In this document: positions 1 through 6,942 of the stretch, piece by piece | Numbering within the stretch: position 1 is the stretch's first letter | Layout: every line of letters starts with the position of its first letter | From: Lachnospiraceae bacterium | Lineage (GTDB): Bacteria; Bacillota; Clostridia; Lachnospirales; Lachnospiraceae | Length of the DNA stretch: 17,046 nucleotides | NCBI GenBank assembly: GCA_015258095.1 | Contig: JABZIV010000038.1 | Location: 1 to 17,046 of the forward strand | Reading direction: 5' to 3' | Notes under the pieces: generated by a model | What the model was told of the DNA's origin: nothing | What the model saw: the letters and a program-made list of their open reading frames with translations, nothing else | Databases searched by the model: none | Program-made: the position numbers and the translations under genes

Positions 1-1
1 T

Positions 2-565
2 CTGCGGGATTTAAAGAGTGCTGCGAAGAGCAAGAGAGAACAAGTGGAGGTAGAACGTCTGGAAAAAGAACTGTCCGCCCTTTCCGGTCTGTCTCCCCGG
101 GATGATCTTCTGTATATCCGAAAAGAAATAGGGTATGAGCGGTATTTGGAGGAATTTGCCAAAAAGAAAAACAGAGATTTTACGGAATGGTGGGACATCC
201 TGGAAGAAATCACGGAGATGGCGGCGAATTATAAAGATCGGGCGTCTTTTTTTCGCTTTGTAACGGAATTTAACCGAAGAGCCTTGGAAAGGCGAAGAGA
301 AGAGAGGGAAGAAGGCATTCGTTTTATGACCTATCACAGTGCCAAAGGACTGGAGTTTGATGAAGTCTTTTTACCGGATTGTGTAGAGGGAGTCATTCCG
401 GATGGAAGAGCGAAGAAGGAAGAAGAACTGGAAGAGGAACGGCGGAGCTTTTATGTTGCCTTTACAAGGGCAAGACTCGGGATTCACATCTACGTCACAA
501 AAGAGCGCTACAGTAAGAAGGTGCATCCGTCCAGGTTCATCGGAGAACTTTTGGACGGAAGCTAG
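2..565 (+). CDS. UvrD/PcrA-type superfamily 1 DNA helicase, C-terminal part (5' end outside window)
   Basis: The reading frame is open from the first bases, so this is the 3' end of a longer gene; about 187 codons are present. Visible motifs are those of the last part of an SF1A helicase: TYHSAKGLEFDEVFLP (motif V region, NTP hydrolysis coupled to DNA binding) and, about 45 residues on, RRSFYVAFTRAR (motif VI, with the arginine that contacts the ATP gamma phosphate). A charged, helical stretch precedes motif V. UvrD, PcrA and Rep unwind DNA during repair and replication; AddA/RecB-type and other UvrD-like helicases share these motifs. The short tail after motif VI lacks the long C-terminal extension of PcrA, so a generic UvrD-like ATP-dependent helicase is the safer name. 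It ends 12 bases before the response regulator. Family assignment is firm; the subfamily is not resolved. Confidence 0.88.
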   Translation: MRDLKSAAKSKREQVEVERLEKELSALSGLSPRDDLLYIRKEIGYERYLEEFAKKKNRDFTEWWDILEEITEMAANYKDRASFFRFVTEFNRRALERRREEREEGIRFMTYHSAKGLEFDEVFLPDCVEGVIPDGRAKKEEELEEERRSFYVAFTRARLGIHIYVTKERYSKKVHPSRFIGELLDGS

Positions 566-577
566 GAGAGGAGCGGT

Positions 578-1252
578 ATGGAAAAGCTAAAGATTTTAGT
601 TGTGGATGATGAGGAGCGGATGCGGAAGCTCTTACAGGATTTTTTGAAAATGAAGGACTATGAAGTCTTACTCGCAGCGGATGGGGAAGAGGCTATCGAT
701 ATTTTCTTCCGGAAGAAGGATATTGCACTCGTTATTTTGGATGTGATGATGCCGAAGATGGATGGCTGGGAGGTTTTGAAGACCATTCGTGAGCATTCCA
801 AAGTACCGGTCATCATGCTGACGGCACGGTCTGAGGAAAGCGATGAGCTCCGCGGTTTCGACTATGGAGCGGATGAATATATTGCGAAGCCTTTTTCTCC
901 GAAGATTCTGGTAGCCAGGGTGGAAGCCTTGCTTCGCCGCACCGGGGCACAGAAAGAAGAAGTATTGGAGGTGGGCGGGATTCGCATGGATGAGTCTGCA
1001 CACAGTGTGACTGTGGACGGGAAAGAGATTGACCTGAGTTTCAAAGAGTATGAACTCCTGCATTATTTTATTGAAAATAGAGGCATTGCACTCTCCCGTG
1101 AGAAAATCCTGAATAATGTGTGGAACTATGATTATTTCGGCGATGCGCGTACCATTGATACACATGTGAAGAAACTGAGAGCAAAACTGATGGATAAGGG
1201 GGACTATATCAAGACGGTTTGGGGTATGGGGTATAAGTTTGAGGTAGAGTAG
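578..1252 (+). CDS. OmpR/PhoB-family response regulator
   Basis: This 224-residue protein has the standard two-domain build. The N-terminal receiver (about 1-118) carries the acidic pair D10-D11, the phospho-acceptor D55 within LVILDVMMPKMDG, the switch T82 and the conserved K104 in AKPFSP. The C-terminal winged-helix DNA-binding domain (about 128-224) ends with the usual DTHVKKLRAKL recognition-helix segment and the VWGMGYKF wing. It is a DNA-binding transcription factor activated by phosphorylation. The start ATG follows a GGAGAGGAG ribosome binding site. The stop is two bases before the histidine kinase start, so the two are co-translated and are partners. All key residues are intact. The regulon cannot be read from the sequence; no obvious dedicated target gene lies next to the pair. 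Confidence 0.95.
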   Translation: MEKLKILVVDDEERMRKLLQDFLKMKDYEVLLAADGEEAIDIFFRKKDIALVILDVMMPKMDGWEVLKTIREHSKVPVIMLTARSEESDELRGFDYGADEYIAKPFSPKILVARVEALLRRTGAQKEEVLEVGGIRMDESAHSVTVDGKEIDLSFKEYELLHYFIENRGIALSREKILNNVWNYDYFGDARTIDTHVKKLRAKLMDKGDYIKTVWGMGYKFEVE

Positions 1253-1254
1253 TC

Positions 1255-2787
1255 ATGAAAAAACAGTATTTAAGAAAGAAGTTTTCTTTGCTCTTTGCCG
1301 GTGTTTTTTTCTGCCTCCTGGTTTTGATGTGGGTCGGAGACAGCTTTTTCCTGGAAGGCTTCTATGAAAAGCGGAAGGAAACGGTACTTCGAACTGCCTA
1401 TATAGAGATGAACCGGTATTTGGAGAGCGGAAAGAGTTTCGCGGATTCCTTCCCCAGCGAGGAATGGACGGATGACAGTGATGCCACGCCGGCGATGCGC
1501 TACATTGCCCGTCTCACGGAAATGGAAAATATCTCCGTCATTCTGATGGACAACAACAGCTCGCTTTCCTATACGTCCTCTGCAAATTCCGATGCGCTTT
1601 TGAAACGGCTTTCCTCGTATATCCTCGGGAAAGACGGGGAGAAGAGAAAAGTCCTTTTTCGGGGCGATAACTATACCATCGTCAAGACGAAAAACAAGGG
1701 AGATGACGGAGGATATATGGAATCCTGGGGCTACTTCTCCGACAACAGTACCTCTTTCATCATGTCTATGCCGCTTTCCAGCCTCAGTGAAGCCATTTCC
1801 GTTTTTAACAGTTTTTTGCTTTTCCTTGGCTTGATTACCCTTGCCATCGGGGTCGTCATTGTCAATATTGCCTGCTATGAAGTCACTAAACCGATTCAGG
1901 AACTTGCGGATTTGTCTCTGAAAATGAGTAAACTGGATTTTTCCGCCCGCTTTCAGGGGGATGCCAGAGATGAAATCGGGACGCTCGGAAATTCGATGAA
2001 CACCCTTTCGGAAAGGCTGGAAGAGACGATATGTGATTTGAAAAATGCGAACAATGAACTCTTGAGCGATATTGAGAATAAAAACCAGATTGACAAGAGA
2101 AGGCAGGAATTTGTGGCTAATGTGTCGCATGAGCTGAAAACGCCGATTGCTTTGATTATGGGATATGCGGAGGGGCTTTCCGAAGGTCTTTGTGAAGAGG
2201 AAGAGAGTCGTGCCTATTACAGTAACGTCATCTTGGATGAGGCGAAGCGGATGAATCACATGGTCAAGGATTTGATGAATCTTTCCGCCATTGAACAGGG
2301 GAAGGATCTTCCGGATTTTACGATTCTGGATTTTAGTAAGCTCCTTCGGGGTGTACTCAGCAATATGGATATTCTTCTCAAGCAGGAAGGCATTCAACTG
2401 GAGATAGATGTACCCGAGGATCTCTATCTTTGGGGAGATGAATTCAAGGTGGAAGAAGTGCTGATGAACTATCTGCAAAATGCCATTCATCATGTGGAGG
2501 AACCGAAGCAGATTGATGTCTATACGGAAAATCGGGGGAAAAATCAAGTTGAAATTCATGTACGGAATACCGGGAAGGCGATTCCCGAAGAAGACCTGCC
2601 CCATGTGTTTGAAAAATTCTATAAAGTGGATAAGGCGCATACCCGTTCGTATGGGGGTTCGGGACTCGGGCTGAGTATCGTGAAAGCCATTATGGACAGT
2701 CTGCATCAGGACTGCGGTGTGAAGAATACTCTGACGGGCGTGGACTTCTGGTTTACCCTGGAAAAGAGAGAAAAAGCATGGGAGTAG
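1255..2787 (+). CDS. Two-component sensor histidine kinase (HAMP, HisKA, HATPase)
   Basis: This 510-residue membrane kinase has one transmembrane segment at about 11-31, an extracytoplasmic sensor region of about 150 residues (33-182), a second transmembrane segment at about 185-206, a HAMP linker (about 207-260), a HisKA dimerisation domain with phospho-acceptor H292 in FVANVSHELKTP, and a HATPase_c domain. The N box shows N405 and N409. The G1 motif is NTG (438-440) and the G2 motif is GGSGLGL (467-473), so it should be catalytically competent. NTG in place of DxG is common in VanS-like kinases. It phosphorylates the regulator encoded two bases upstream. The sensor region is not one I recognise, so the signal is unknown. 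No clear terminator follows; 90 bases separate it from the next gene. Confidence 0.94.
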   Translation: MKKQYLRKKFSLLFAGVFFCLLVLMWVGDSFFLEGFYEKRKETVLRTAYIEMNRYLESGKSFADSFPSEEWTDDSDATPAMRYIARLTEMENISVILMDNNSSLSYTSSANSDALLKRLSSYILGKDGEKRKVLFRGDNYTIVKTKNKGDDGGYMESWGYFSDNSTSFIMSMPLSSLSEAISVFNSFLLFLGLITLAIGVVIVNIACYEVTKPIQELADLSLKMSKLDFSARFQGDARDEIGTLGNSMNTLSERLEETICDLKNANNELLSDIENKNQIDKRRQEFVANVSHELKTPIALIMGYAEGLSEGLCEEEESRAYYSNVILDEAKRMNHMVKDLMNLSAIEQGKDLPDFTILDFSKLLRGVLSNMDILLKQEGIQLEIDVPEDLYLWGDEFKVEEVLMNYLQNAIHHVEEPKQIDVYTENRGKNQVEIHVRNTGKAIPEEDLPHVFEKFYKVDKAHTRSYGGSGLGLSIVKAIMDSLHQDCGVKNTLTGVDFWFTLEKREKAWE

Positions 2788-2835
2788 AGTGCGCAGGTAA
2801 AAGTTAAAATTATTTTAGTGCAGAAAAGGGAAGTC

Positions 2836-2841
2836 TATGAT
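2836..2841 (+). promoter_or_regulatory. Possible -10 element upstream of the Bax inhibitor-1 gene
   Basis: TATGAT lies 37 bases before the start of the membrane protein gene, in an A/T-rich 90-base spacer. No convincing -35 hexamer sits 16-18 bases upstream (the best is TTTTAG), so this is a weak call. The gene may instead be read from the two-component operon. Confidence 0.25.
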
Positions 2842-2877
2842 AAAATGAAAGAGAACTTTTAAAGAAGGGAGTTTCAG

Positions 2878-3579
2878 ATGATGGATAATCAAAATGATTT
2901 GTATAATAGGAATGATATGGGAGAAAACAGAGACAGCTTTTCCTCTTTTACGGAAGGAACCTTGTCTCCTTCTGCCTATAATGTAGCAATCGGGGTACAT
3001 CTTTTGGCAGGACTGCTTATTACCTTTGTTCTTGCTTTACGGATACCCTATGTTTTGCCGCAGGTTTACTCGGTGCATCCGGTTGTTTTCTCTATCGGCT
3101 TTCTGGTATTGGGCCTTGTAGGCGGAATGATTGCGGCAAAGGGAAACTATGTTTTGTCGTTAGTCGGCTATGGGATGAATATTCTGGCATTTGCCATCTT
3201 ACTTTCCATGGTAACGATGCTTTATCCGGCAAATTATATCCTTCTTGCAGCTGTGCTGACAACGGTAGTGGTGCTTACGATGACCGTTGCCGCAGTGGTT
3301 TTCCCAAATGCTTTTCTTTCTATGGGAAAAACGATTTTTATTGCCTTAATCGGACTGGTTATTGCCGAGTTTGTGACGATGCTGATGGGAATGTTCTATC
3401 CGAATATCTTCGCGATAATCGGTATTTTCATTTTCTCTCTCTATGTGGGTTATGACTGGGCAAGAGGGCAGCAGTATCCGAGTACGGCAAGCTATGCCTG
3501 CTTTACGGCGTTACAGCTCTATATGGATATCATCAATATCTTCATTCGTATTCTGCGTCTTTTGTCTAAGAGAAGATAA
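2878..3579 (+). CDS. Bax inhibitor-1/YccA family integral membrane protein
   Basis: This 233-residue protein has a hydrophilic N-terminus of about 33 residues, then six hydrophobic helices (about 34-56, 67-87, 93-113, 120-141, 150-171, 175-192) and a seventh C-terminal helix with the family signature ALQLYMDIINIFIRILRLL followed by KRR. D193 (in VGYDWARGQQ) and D217 (in LYMDIIN) are spaced 24 residues apart, as are D171 and D195, the pH-sensing di-aspartyl pair described for Bacillus subtilis YetJ. The family conducts Ca2+ or H+ leak across membranes (established for BsYetJ and animal BI-1); the role here is inferred. ATG occurs twice in a row at the start (2878 and 2881). The ribosome binding site GAAGGGAG sits about 7 bases upstream of the first. 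A strong terminator follows the gene. Confidence 0.88.
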   Translation: MMDNQNDLYNRNDMGENRDSFSSFTEGTLSPSAYNVAIGVHLLAGLLITFVLALRIPYVLPQVYSVHPVVFSIGFLVLGLVGGMIAAKGNYVLSLVGYGMNILAFAILLSMVTMLYPANYILLAAVLTTVVVLTMTVAAVVFPNAFLSMGKTIFIALIGLVIAEFVTMLMGMFYPNIFAIIGIFIFSLYVGYDWARGQQYPSTASYACFTALQLYMDIINIFIRILRLLSKRR

Positions 3580-3623
3580 GCGTTTGCGGATAGGAAAAGG
3601 AATAAGGATATTTTCTATAAGGG

Positions 3624-3654
3624 AGGATGGAAAAGGTACTTTCCATCCTTTTTT
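3624..3654 (+). terminator. Rho-independent terminator after the Bax inhibitor-1 gene
   Basis: AGGATGGAAA pairs perfectly with TTTCCATCCT (10 bp) around the loop AGGTAC, followed by a run of six T. It begins 44 bases after the stop codon and closes the preceding transcription unit. Confidence 0.9.
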
Positions 3655-3666
3655 ATCAGCTGAGTT

Positions 3667-3782
3667 TATAGAAGAATAGAAGAGCGGAGTAGAAGAAGAA
3701 AGAAGAAAAGCAGAGTAGAAAAGCGGAGTGAAAAAGGCAAATAGAAGAGAAGAGTAGAAGAGGAAAATAGAAGAGCAAAGAG
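3667..3782 (+). repeat. Polypurine low-complexity spacer with degenerate repeats
   Basis: About 110 bases between the terminator and the zinc-ribbon gene are nearly all A and G on the + strand (about 12 pyrimidines in 112 bases). Short units recur: GAGTAGAA appears three times and GCGGAGT twice, in a pattern suggesting slippage-derived degenerate repeats. No gene, promoter hexamers or RNA fold is evident. Confidence 0.6.
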
Positions 3783-3804
3783 CTCTTCCGAAAGGATAGA
3801 AAGC

Positions 3805-4395
3805 ATGATTTGTAAGCATTGCGGGCGAGAAATTGATGAGGAAGACCGGATTTGTCCTTTTTGCAAGACACCGGTGATTCGGATTAAGGTGAAGAAGATT
3901 TGTGCGTTTTGTAAAACGGAAATTAAAAAAGGAGATACGGTTTGTCCCGGTTGTGGAAGGAAAGTGCCGGAGAAGCTGAGGGAATTGCTGGCAAAGGAGG
4001 ATGTAGCGGAGAGAGAAGAGAATCCAGAGGAGCGTTTCGGACAGGAAAAGGTGGATTTTCCGCTTCTGATGCTGAGCCTCCTGCCTCCGGTGGCAGCGCT
4101 GTTTTTTAAAGTTCTTTTTTCCAAAGTGGGTATCCTTCCGTGGTACATTACGGCTTTACTGGTTTATTTTGTAGTGGCAATGCTGGTTTCCTATACTATG
4201 GACAGCGAGATTCGACGGAGATGGAGACTGGAGAAAGGACAAGATATAAACGATTTTCAACATCTTTTCTTTTATCTCTGTCCGCCCTTTACAGTCTATT
4301 TTCTGCTTTGTAAGAGAGCCGGGAAAAATTGTCCCGTTTTTTTCTTTGAGGCAATGCATTTTGCGATTCTGCTTTACTGCATTTATATTCGATAA
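3805..4395 (+). CDS. Double zinc-ribbon membrane protein of unknown function
   Basis: This 196-residue protein opens with two tandem zinc ribbons: C3xxC6 with C17xxC20, and C33xxC36 with C47xxC50. Each likely binds one Zn2+. A charged linker (about 52-82) leads to about four hydrophobic segments (84-103, 112-131, 151-169, 176-194), so the ribbons are probably cytoplasmic and tethered to the membrane. The layout matches the many zinc-ribbon membrane proteins of Clostridia, for which no reaction is established; protein-protein interaction or sensing are possible. The start ATG follows a modest AAAGGA site. It comes after the polypurine spacer and 39 bases before the glycosylase gene, which may share its transcript. 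I do not recognise a specific ortholog. Confidence 0.8.
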   Translation: MICKHCGREIDEEDRICPFCKTPVIRIKVKKICAFCKTEIKKGDTVCPGCGRKVPEKLRELLAKEDVAEREENPEERFGQEKVDFPLLMLSLLPPVAALFFKVLFSKVGILPWYITALLVYFVVAMLVSYTMDSEIRRRWRLEKGQDINDFQHLFFYLCPPFTVYFLLCKRAGKNCPVFFFEAMHFAILLYCIYIR

Positions 4396-4434
4396 AGCTC
4401 TTTTTTATGAGGAAAGTAAGAAAGAAAGGATAGA

Positions 4435-5265
4435 ATGGATTTTAATTTATGGAGAGAGGTCTCTTTTCCGGAAGAAATTGCACTGGATAAGATTGTGGAG
4501 AGTGGACAGTGTTTTCGGCCGAAGAAGATTTCTCCTTCTGTTTACCGCTTTATTACGAAACATTCCTTTTTGTACTGTAAGCAAGTTTCTGAAAAGAAGC
4601 TTGCTTTTTATGTGAAGGAAGAGGAAGATTGGGAGAAGCTTTGGCGTCCCTACTTTGATATAGAAAGGAACTATAGGGAAATAGAAAAGAAATATCCGGA
4701 AGATATGTTTCTCCGGAAGAGTATCGCTTTTGGAAGGGGGTTACGCGTCCTTCGGCAGGATCCGTTTGAGATGTTGATTACCTTTATTTTGTCTCAGAGG
4801 AAGTCTATTCCCGCGATTCGCAGTTCCGTAGAAAAGCTCTGTAGTGCGTTCGGAGAGAAGGTCTACAGTGCGGTGGAAGAAGAGGAGATTGCTTTCTTTC
4901 CGGAAGCGGAGGCTTTGTTCGGTAAGGACCTTTCCCATTGCTCTCTCGGCTATCGTCTTCCTTTTGTTAAGGATGCCGTGGAAAGGGTTGTGGAAGGGAG
5001 TTTGGATCTTTCCGCACTGGAGGAGAAAGAGACGGAGTCACTACTGGAGACTCTGATGGAAGTCCACGGGGTAGGCGTGAAGGTTGCGTCCTGTGTTGCC
5101 CTCTTCGGCTACTCCCGGATGGATATTTCCCCGGAGGACGTCTGGATGAAGCGGATTTGGGAGAGGAAGTATCAGGGAAAGCGACCCTATGAGAAACAAT
5201 CGGATGCCGGAATCATCCAACAGTATCTATTTCATTATGCTATTCACCATAAGGAGGAGTTTTAG
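4435..5265 (+). CDS. OGG1-type 8-oxoguanine DNA glycosylase
   Basis: This 276-residue protein follows the OGG1 layout. An N-terminal domain carries GQCFR (24-28), then YFDIERNY (73-80), then a helix with LRQDPFEMLITFILSQ (106-121). A helix-hairpin-helix motif HGVGVKVASCVALFG (211-225) follows and holds K216, matching the Schiff-base lysine (K249 in human OGG1). D235 in SPEDVW matches the catalytic aspartate (D268). The enzyme excises oxidised guanine and cleaves the strand by beta-elimination. The segment matching NNN in human OGG1 (149-151) reads RKS here (122-124), which may change recognition of the base opposite the lesion. The ribosome binding site is AAAGGA. The stop codon shares one base with the GTG start of the next gene, so the two are translationally coupled. 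Confidence 0.88.
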   Translation: MDFNLWREVSFPEEIALDKIVESGQCFRPKKISPSVYRFITKHSFLYCKQVSEKKLAFYVKEEEDWEKLWRPYFDIERNYREIEKKYPEDMFLRKSIAFGRGLRVLRQDPFEMLITFILSQRKSIPAIRSSVEKLCSAFGEKVYSAVEEEEIAFFPEAEALFGKDLSHCSLGYRLPFVKDAVERVVEGSLDLSALEEKETESLLETLMEVHGVGVKVASCVALFGYSRMDISPEDVWMKRIWERKYQGKRPYEKQSDAGIIQQYLFHYAIHHKEEF

Positions 5266-5870
5266 TGTCTTACGCCTTTTTTGCTTTGCTGTCGAGAATG
5301 AAGTTTATTAACCGTTGGGCGCTTATGCGGAATGCACGGGAGGAGAATCTTTCGGAGCACTGTCTTGAAGTGGGGATTCTTACCCACGCCCTCTGTCTTA
5401 TCGGAAATAAGAGGGAACACAAGCATCTTTCTGTTGAGAAAGCGGTCCTTCGTGCCCTGTATCATGATGCTGCGGAGATTCTTACCGGAGACATGCCCAC
5501 GCCGGTGAAATATCGAAAAGAAGAGTTGAAAACAGCTTATAAAAAAGTGGAAAAAGAAGCGGAAGAACGTCTGCTTTCCACACTGCCTCCTTATCTTACA
5601 GAGGAGATACGCGGGGTTTTCTTTCCGGAGGAGTACGAAACGCTCGCCTATGAGAATCAATTGATTAAAGCGGCGGATAAGCTCTCCGCATGGATAAAAT
5701 GTGAAGAAGAACTTCGTGCGGGAAACCGGGAATTTGAGACGGCTGCGCTTTCTACCAGACAAAAGATAGAAGAGATGGCGGAAAACTTGCCGGAAGTCAG
5801 GATTTTTCTGGATGATTTTTATGCAGCTTATGGCAAGACCCTGGACCAGCTCACGGAAGAAGCGGATTAA
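5265..5870 (+). CDS. yfbR: YfbR-type HD-domain 5'-deoxynucleotidase
   Basis: This 201-residue protein closely matches E. coli YfbR along its length: an INRWALMRN segment near the N-terminus, SEHCLEV, LYHDAAEILTGDMPTPVKY, and an AADKLSAWIKCEEEL segment. The HD metal ligands are H32, H67, D68 and D138. R17, W18, E71 and D76 match the substrate-binding and catalytic residues of the E. coli enzyme. YfbR dephosphorylates deoxynucleoside 5'-monophosphates in the cytoplasm and so tunes dNTP pools. The start is GTG, overlapping the last base of the glycosylase stop codon, with AAGGAGGAG about 5 bases upstream inside that gene. The pairing with an oxidised-base glycosylase suggests a nucleotide and DNA quality-control unit (inference). 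Confidence 0.93.
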   Translation: MSYAFFALLSRMKFINRWALMRNAREENLSEHCLEVGILTHALCLIGNKREHKHLSVEKAVLRALYHDAAEILTGDMPTPVKYRKEELKTAYKKVEKEAEERLLSTLPPYLTEEIRGVFFPEEYETLAYENQLIKAADKLSAWIKCEEELRAGNREFETAALSTRQKIEEMAENLPEVRIFLDDFYAAYGKTLDQLTEEAD

Positions 5871-5881
5871 AGTAGGACAAT

Positions 5882-6805
5882 ATGGCATATTTATATGAAG
5901 AACGAGAAAGAAATGGAGAGAGGGAACTCATCCTTAGCGGTTACGACGGTGCGGTGAAGTGCCTCTCGGTGCCCGCTTCCCTTCGCGGGGAGAGCGGAGA
6001 GATGCTTCCTGTTACGGAGATTGCTGCCCATGCCTTTGACGGAAGGGATGATCTTTCAGAGGTGGAACTTCCTAAAACGGTTCGTGTACTGCGCCCTTTT
6101 TCTTTTTTTAATTGTAAGCATCTTCTCCGGTTTTCACTATGGGACAGTGTAGAGGATTATTTTGACGGAAGTCTTCGGCAATGTGTTTCTTTACGGAATG
6201 TGACGATTTATCTCGAGAAAGAAGAACACTTTCAGATTGTGCGAGACATTCTGGGCGACAATGATCGGGAACTTGCCATGCATTTGATTAAAAAAAGCGG
6301 AGAGGACGAGCGGGAATGTCTTCTTTTCTTTCCGGGCTATGTTGATAAAGTGCGGGAAGATACCATGGCCAGACAACTCCACGATACGATTGAGGGATGT
6401 GGCTATAGCTACCGACAAACGGTAGGAAGAAGGCAAATCGATTTCAGACTGTATGATCAGCTTTTTGAGAGGGCAATTTACGACGCGAAAGAAACGGCAG
6501 TTTATATTGCGCTTGGAAGGCTCCGCTATCCGCTTGCGCTTCTTCCGAAGGCGGAAGAGGCGTACCGTGTGTTTTTAGAGAGAGAAGACTGCTTTTCCGT
6601 GCATCTTCTCCTGATGGATAAGGAAATGGAATGGCTTCGTTTTTATTTGGAACTGCATCTTCTTTCTAAGGAGGCGGTTTCGGAAGCTTTGCTGTACTTA
6701 TCCAAGGAAAATGAGCCGGAAATGCTTGCACGACTTTTACTCTATCAGGAGAAACGGTTCGGAGGAGAAAGACGACGGTCCTGTTTTTCTGTGGAGGATT
6801 TGTAA
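5882..6805 (+). CDS. Intracellular BspA-type leucine-rich repeat protein, partner of the vWA/MoxR genes
   Basis: This 307-residue protein has no signal peptide or membrane segment, so it is cytoplasmic. Residues about 41-112 contain roughly three BspA-type (LRR_5) repeats: VTEIAAHAFDGRDDLSEVELP, VRVLRPFSFFNCKHLLRFSL and a weaker third ending LRQCVSLRNVTI. The rest (about 115-307) is predicted mostly helical and reminiscent of ankyrin-like hairpins: LRYPLALLPKAEEAYRVFL, then three short LL-rich helices. I know this two-part layout from Lachnospiraceae proteins next to vWA/MoxR genes, but no function is established. It lies 11 bases after yfbR with a weak AGTAGGA site. A good GGAGG site near its 3' end serves an overlapping ATG rather than the vWA gene. 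A role as adaptor or target of the AAA+ machine is inference. Confidence 0.75.
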   Translation: MAYLYEERERNGERELILSGYDGAVKCLSVPASLRGESGEMLPVTEIAAHAFDGRDDLSEVELPKTVRVLRPFSFFNCKHLLRFSLWDSVEDYFDGSLRQCVSLRNVTIYLEKEEHFQIVRDILGDNDRELAMHLIKKSGEDERECLLFFPGYVDKVREDTMARQLHDTIEGCGYSYRQTVGRRQIDFRLYDQLFERAIYDAKETAVYIALGRLRYPLALLPKAEEAYRVFLEREDCFSVHLLLMDKEMEWLRFYLELHLLSKEAVSEALLYLSKENEPEMLARLLLYQEKRFGGERRRSCFSVEDL

Positions 6806-6942
6806 TGGATCTTGAAGAAAATGAGAAAGGGAGGAGTAGACTGTGGGACGGACAGGGGAAAGAGCGGCAGCATCCCGGAAGCAAAATGCAGGAGACGCTT
6901 TACAGAGCCTCGGCATTCGGATCTTTAATCAGGCGAGGATAG
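6805..6942 (+). CDS. Possible 45-codon leader ORF overlapping the vWA gene start
   Basis: ATG at 6805 shares its A with the last base of the LRR stop codon and is preceded by GGAGG with a 7-base spacer, a better initiation signal than many real genes here have. The product is a charged 45-residue peptide (start MDLEENEKGRSRLWDGQGKE) that overlaps the vWA gene in another frame and ends at a TAG at 6940-6942. It could be a coupling ORF, the true vWA start joined by a frameshift, or chance. I cannot decide between these. Confidence 0.25.
   Translation: MDLEENEKGRSRLWDGQGKERQHPGSKMQETLYRASAFGSLIRRG

Noticed and set aside
1270..2706. Long open frame on the - strand (478 codons) opposite the histidine kinase
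   Set aside because: It lies entirely antisense to a clear kinase with all motifs, and its translation is rich in Ile, His, Phe and Arg with no domain; it is a shadow of the coding strand.
3667..3782. Repeated purine units considered as a CRISPR array
   Set aside because: Units are 7-8 bases, imperfect and irregularly spaced, with no unique spacers and no cas genes nearby.
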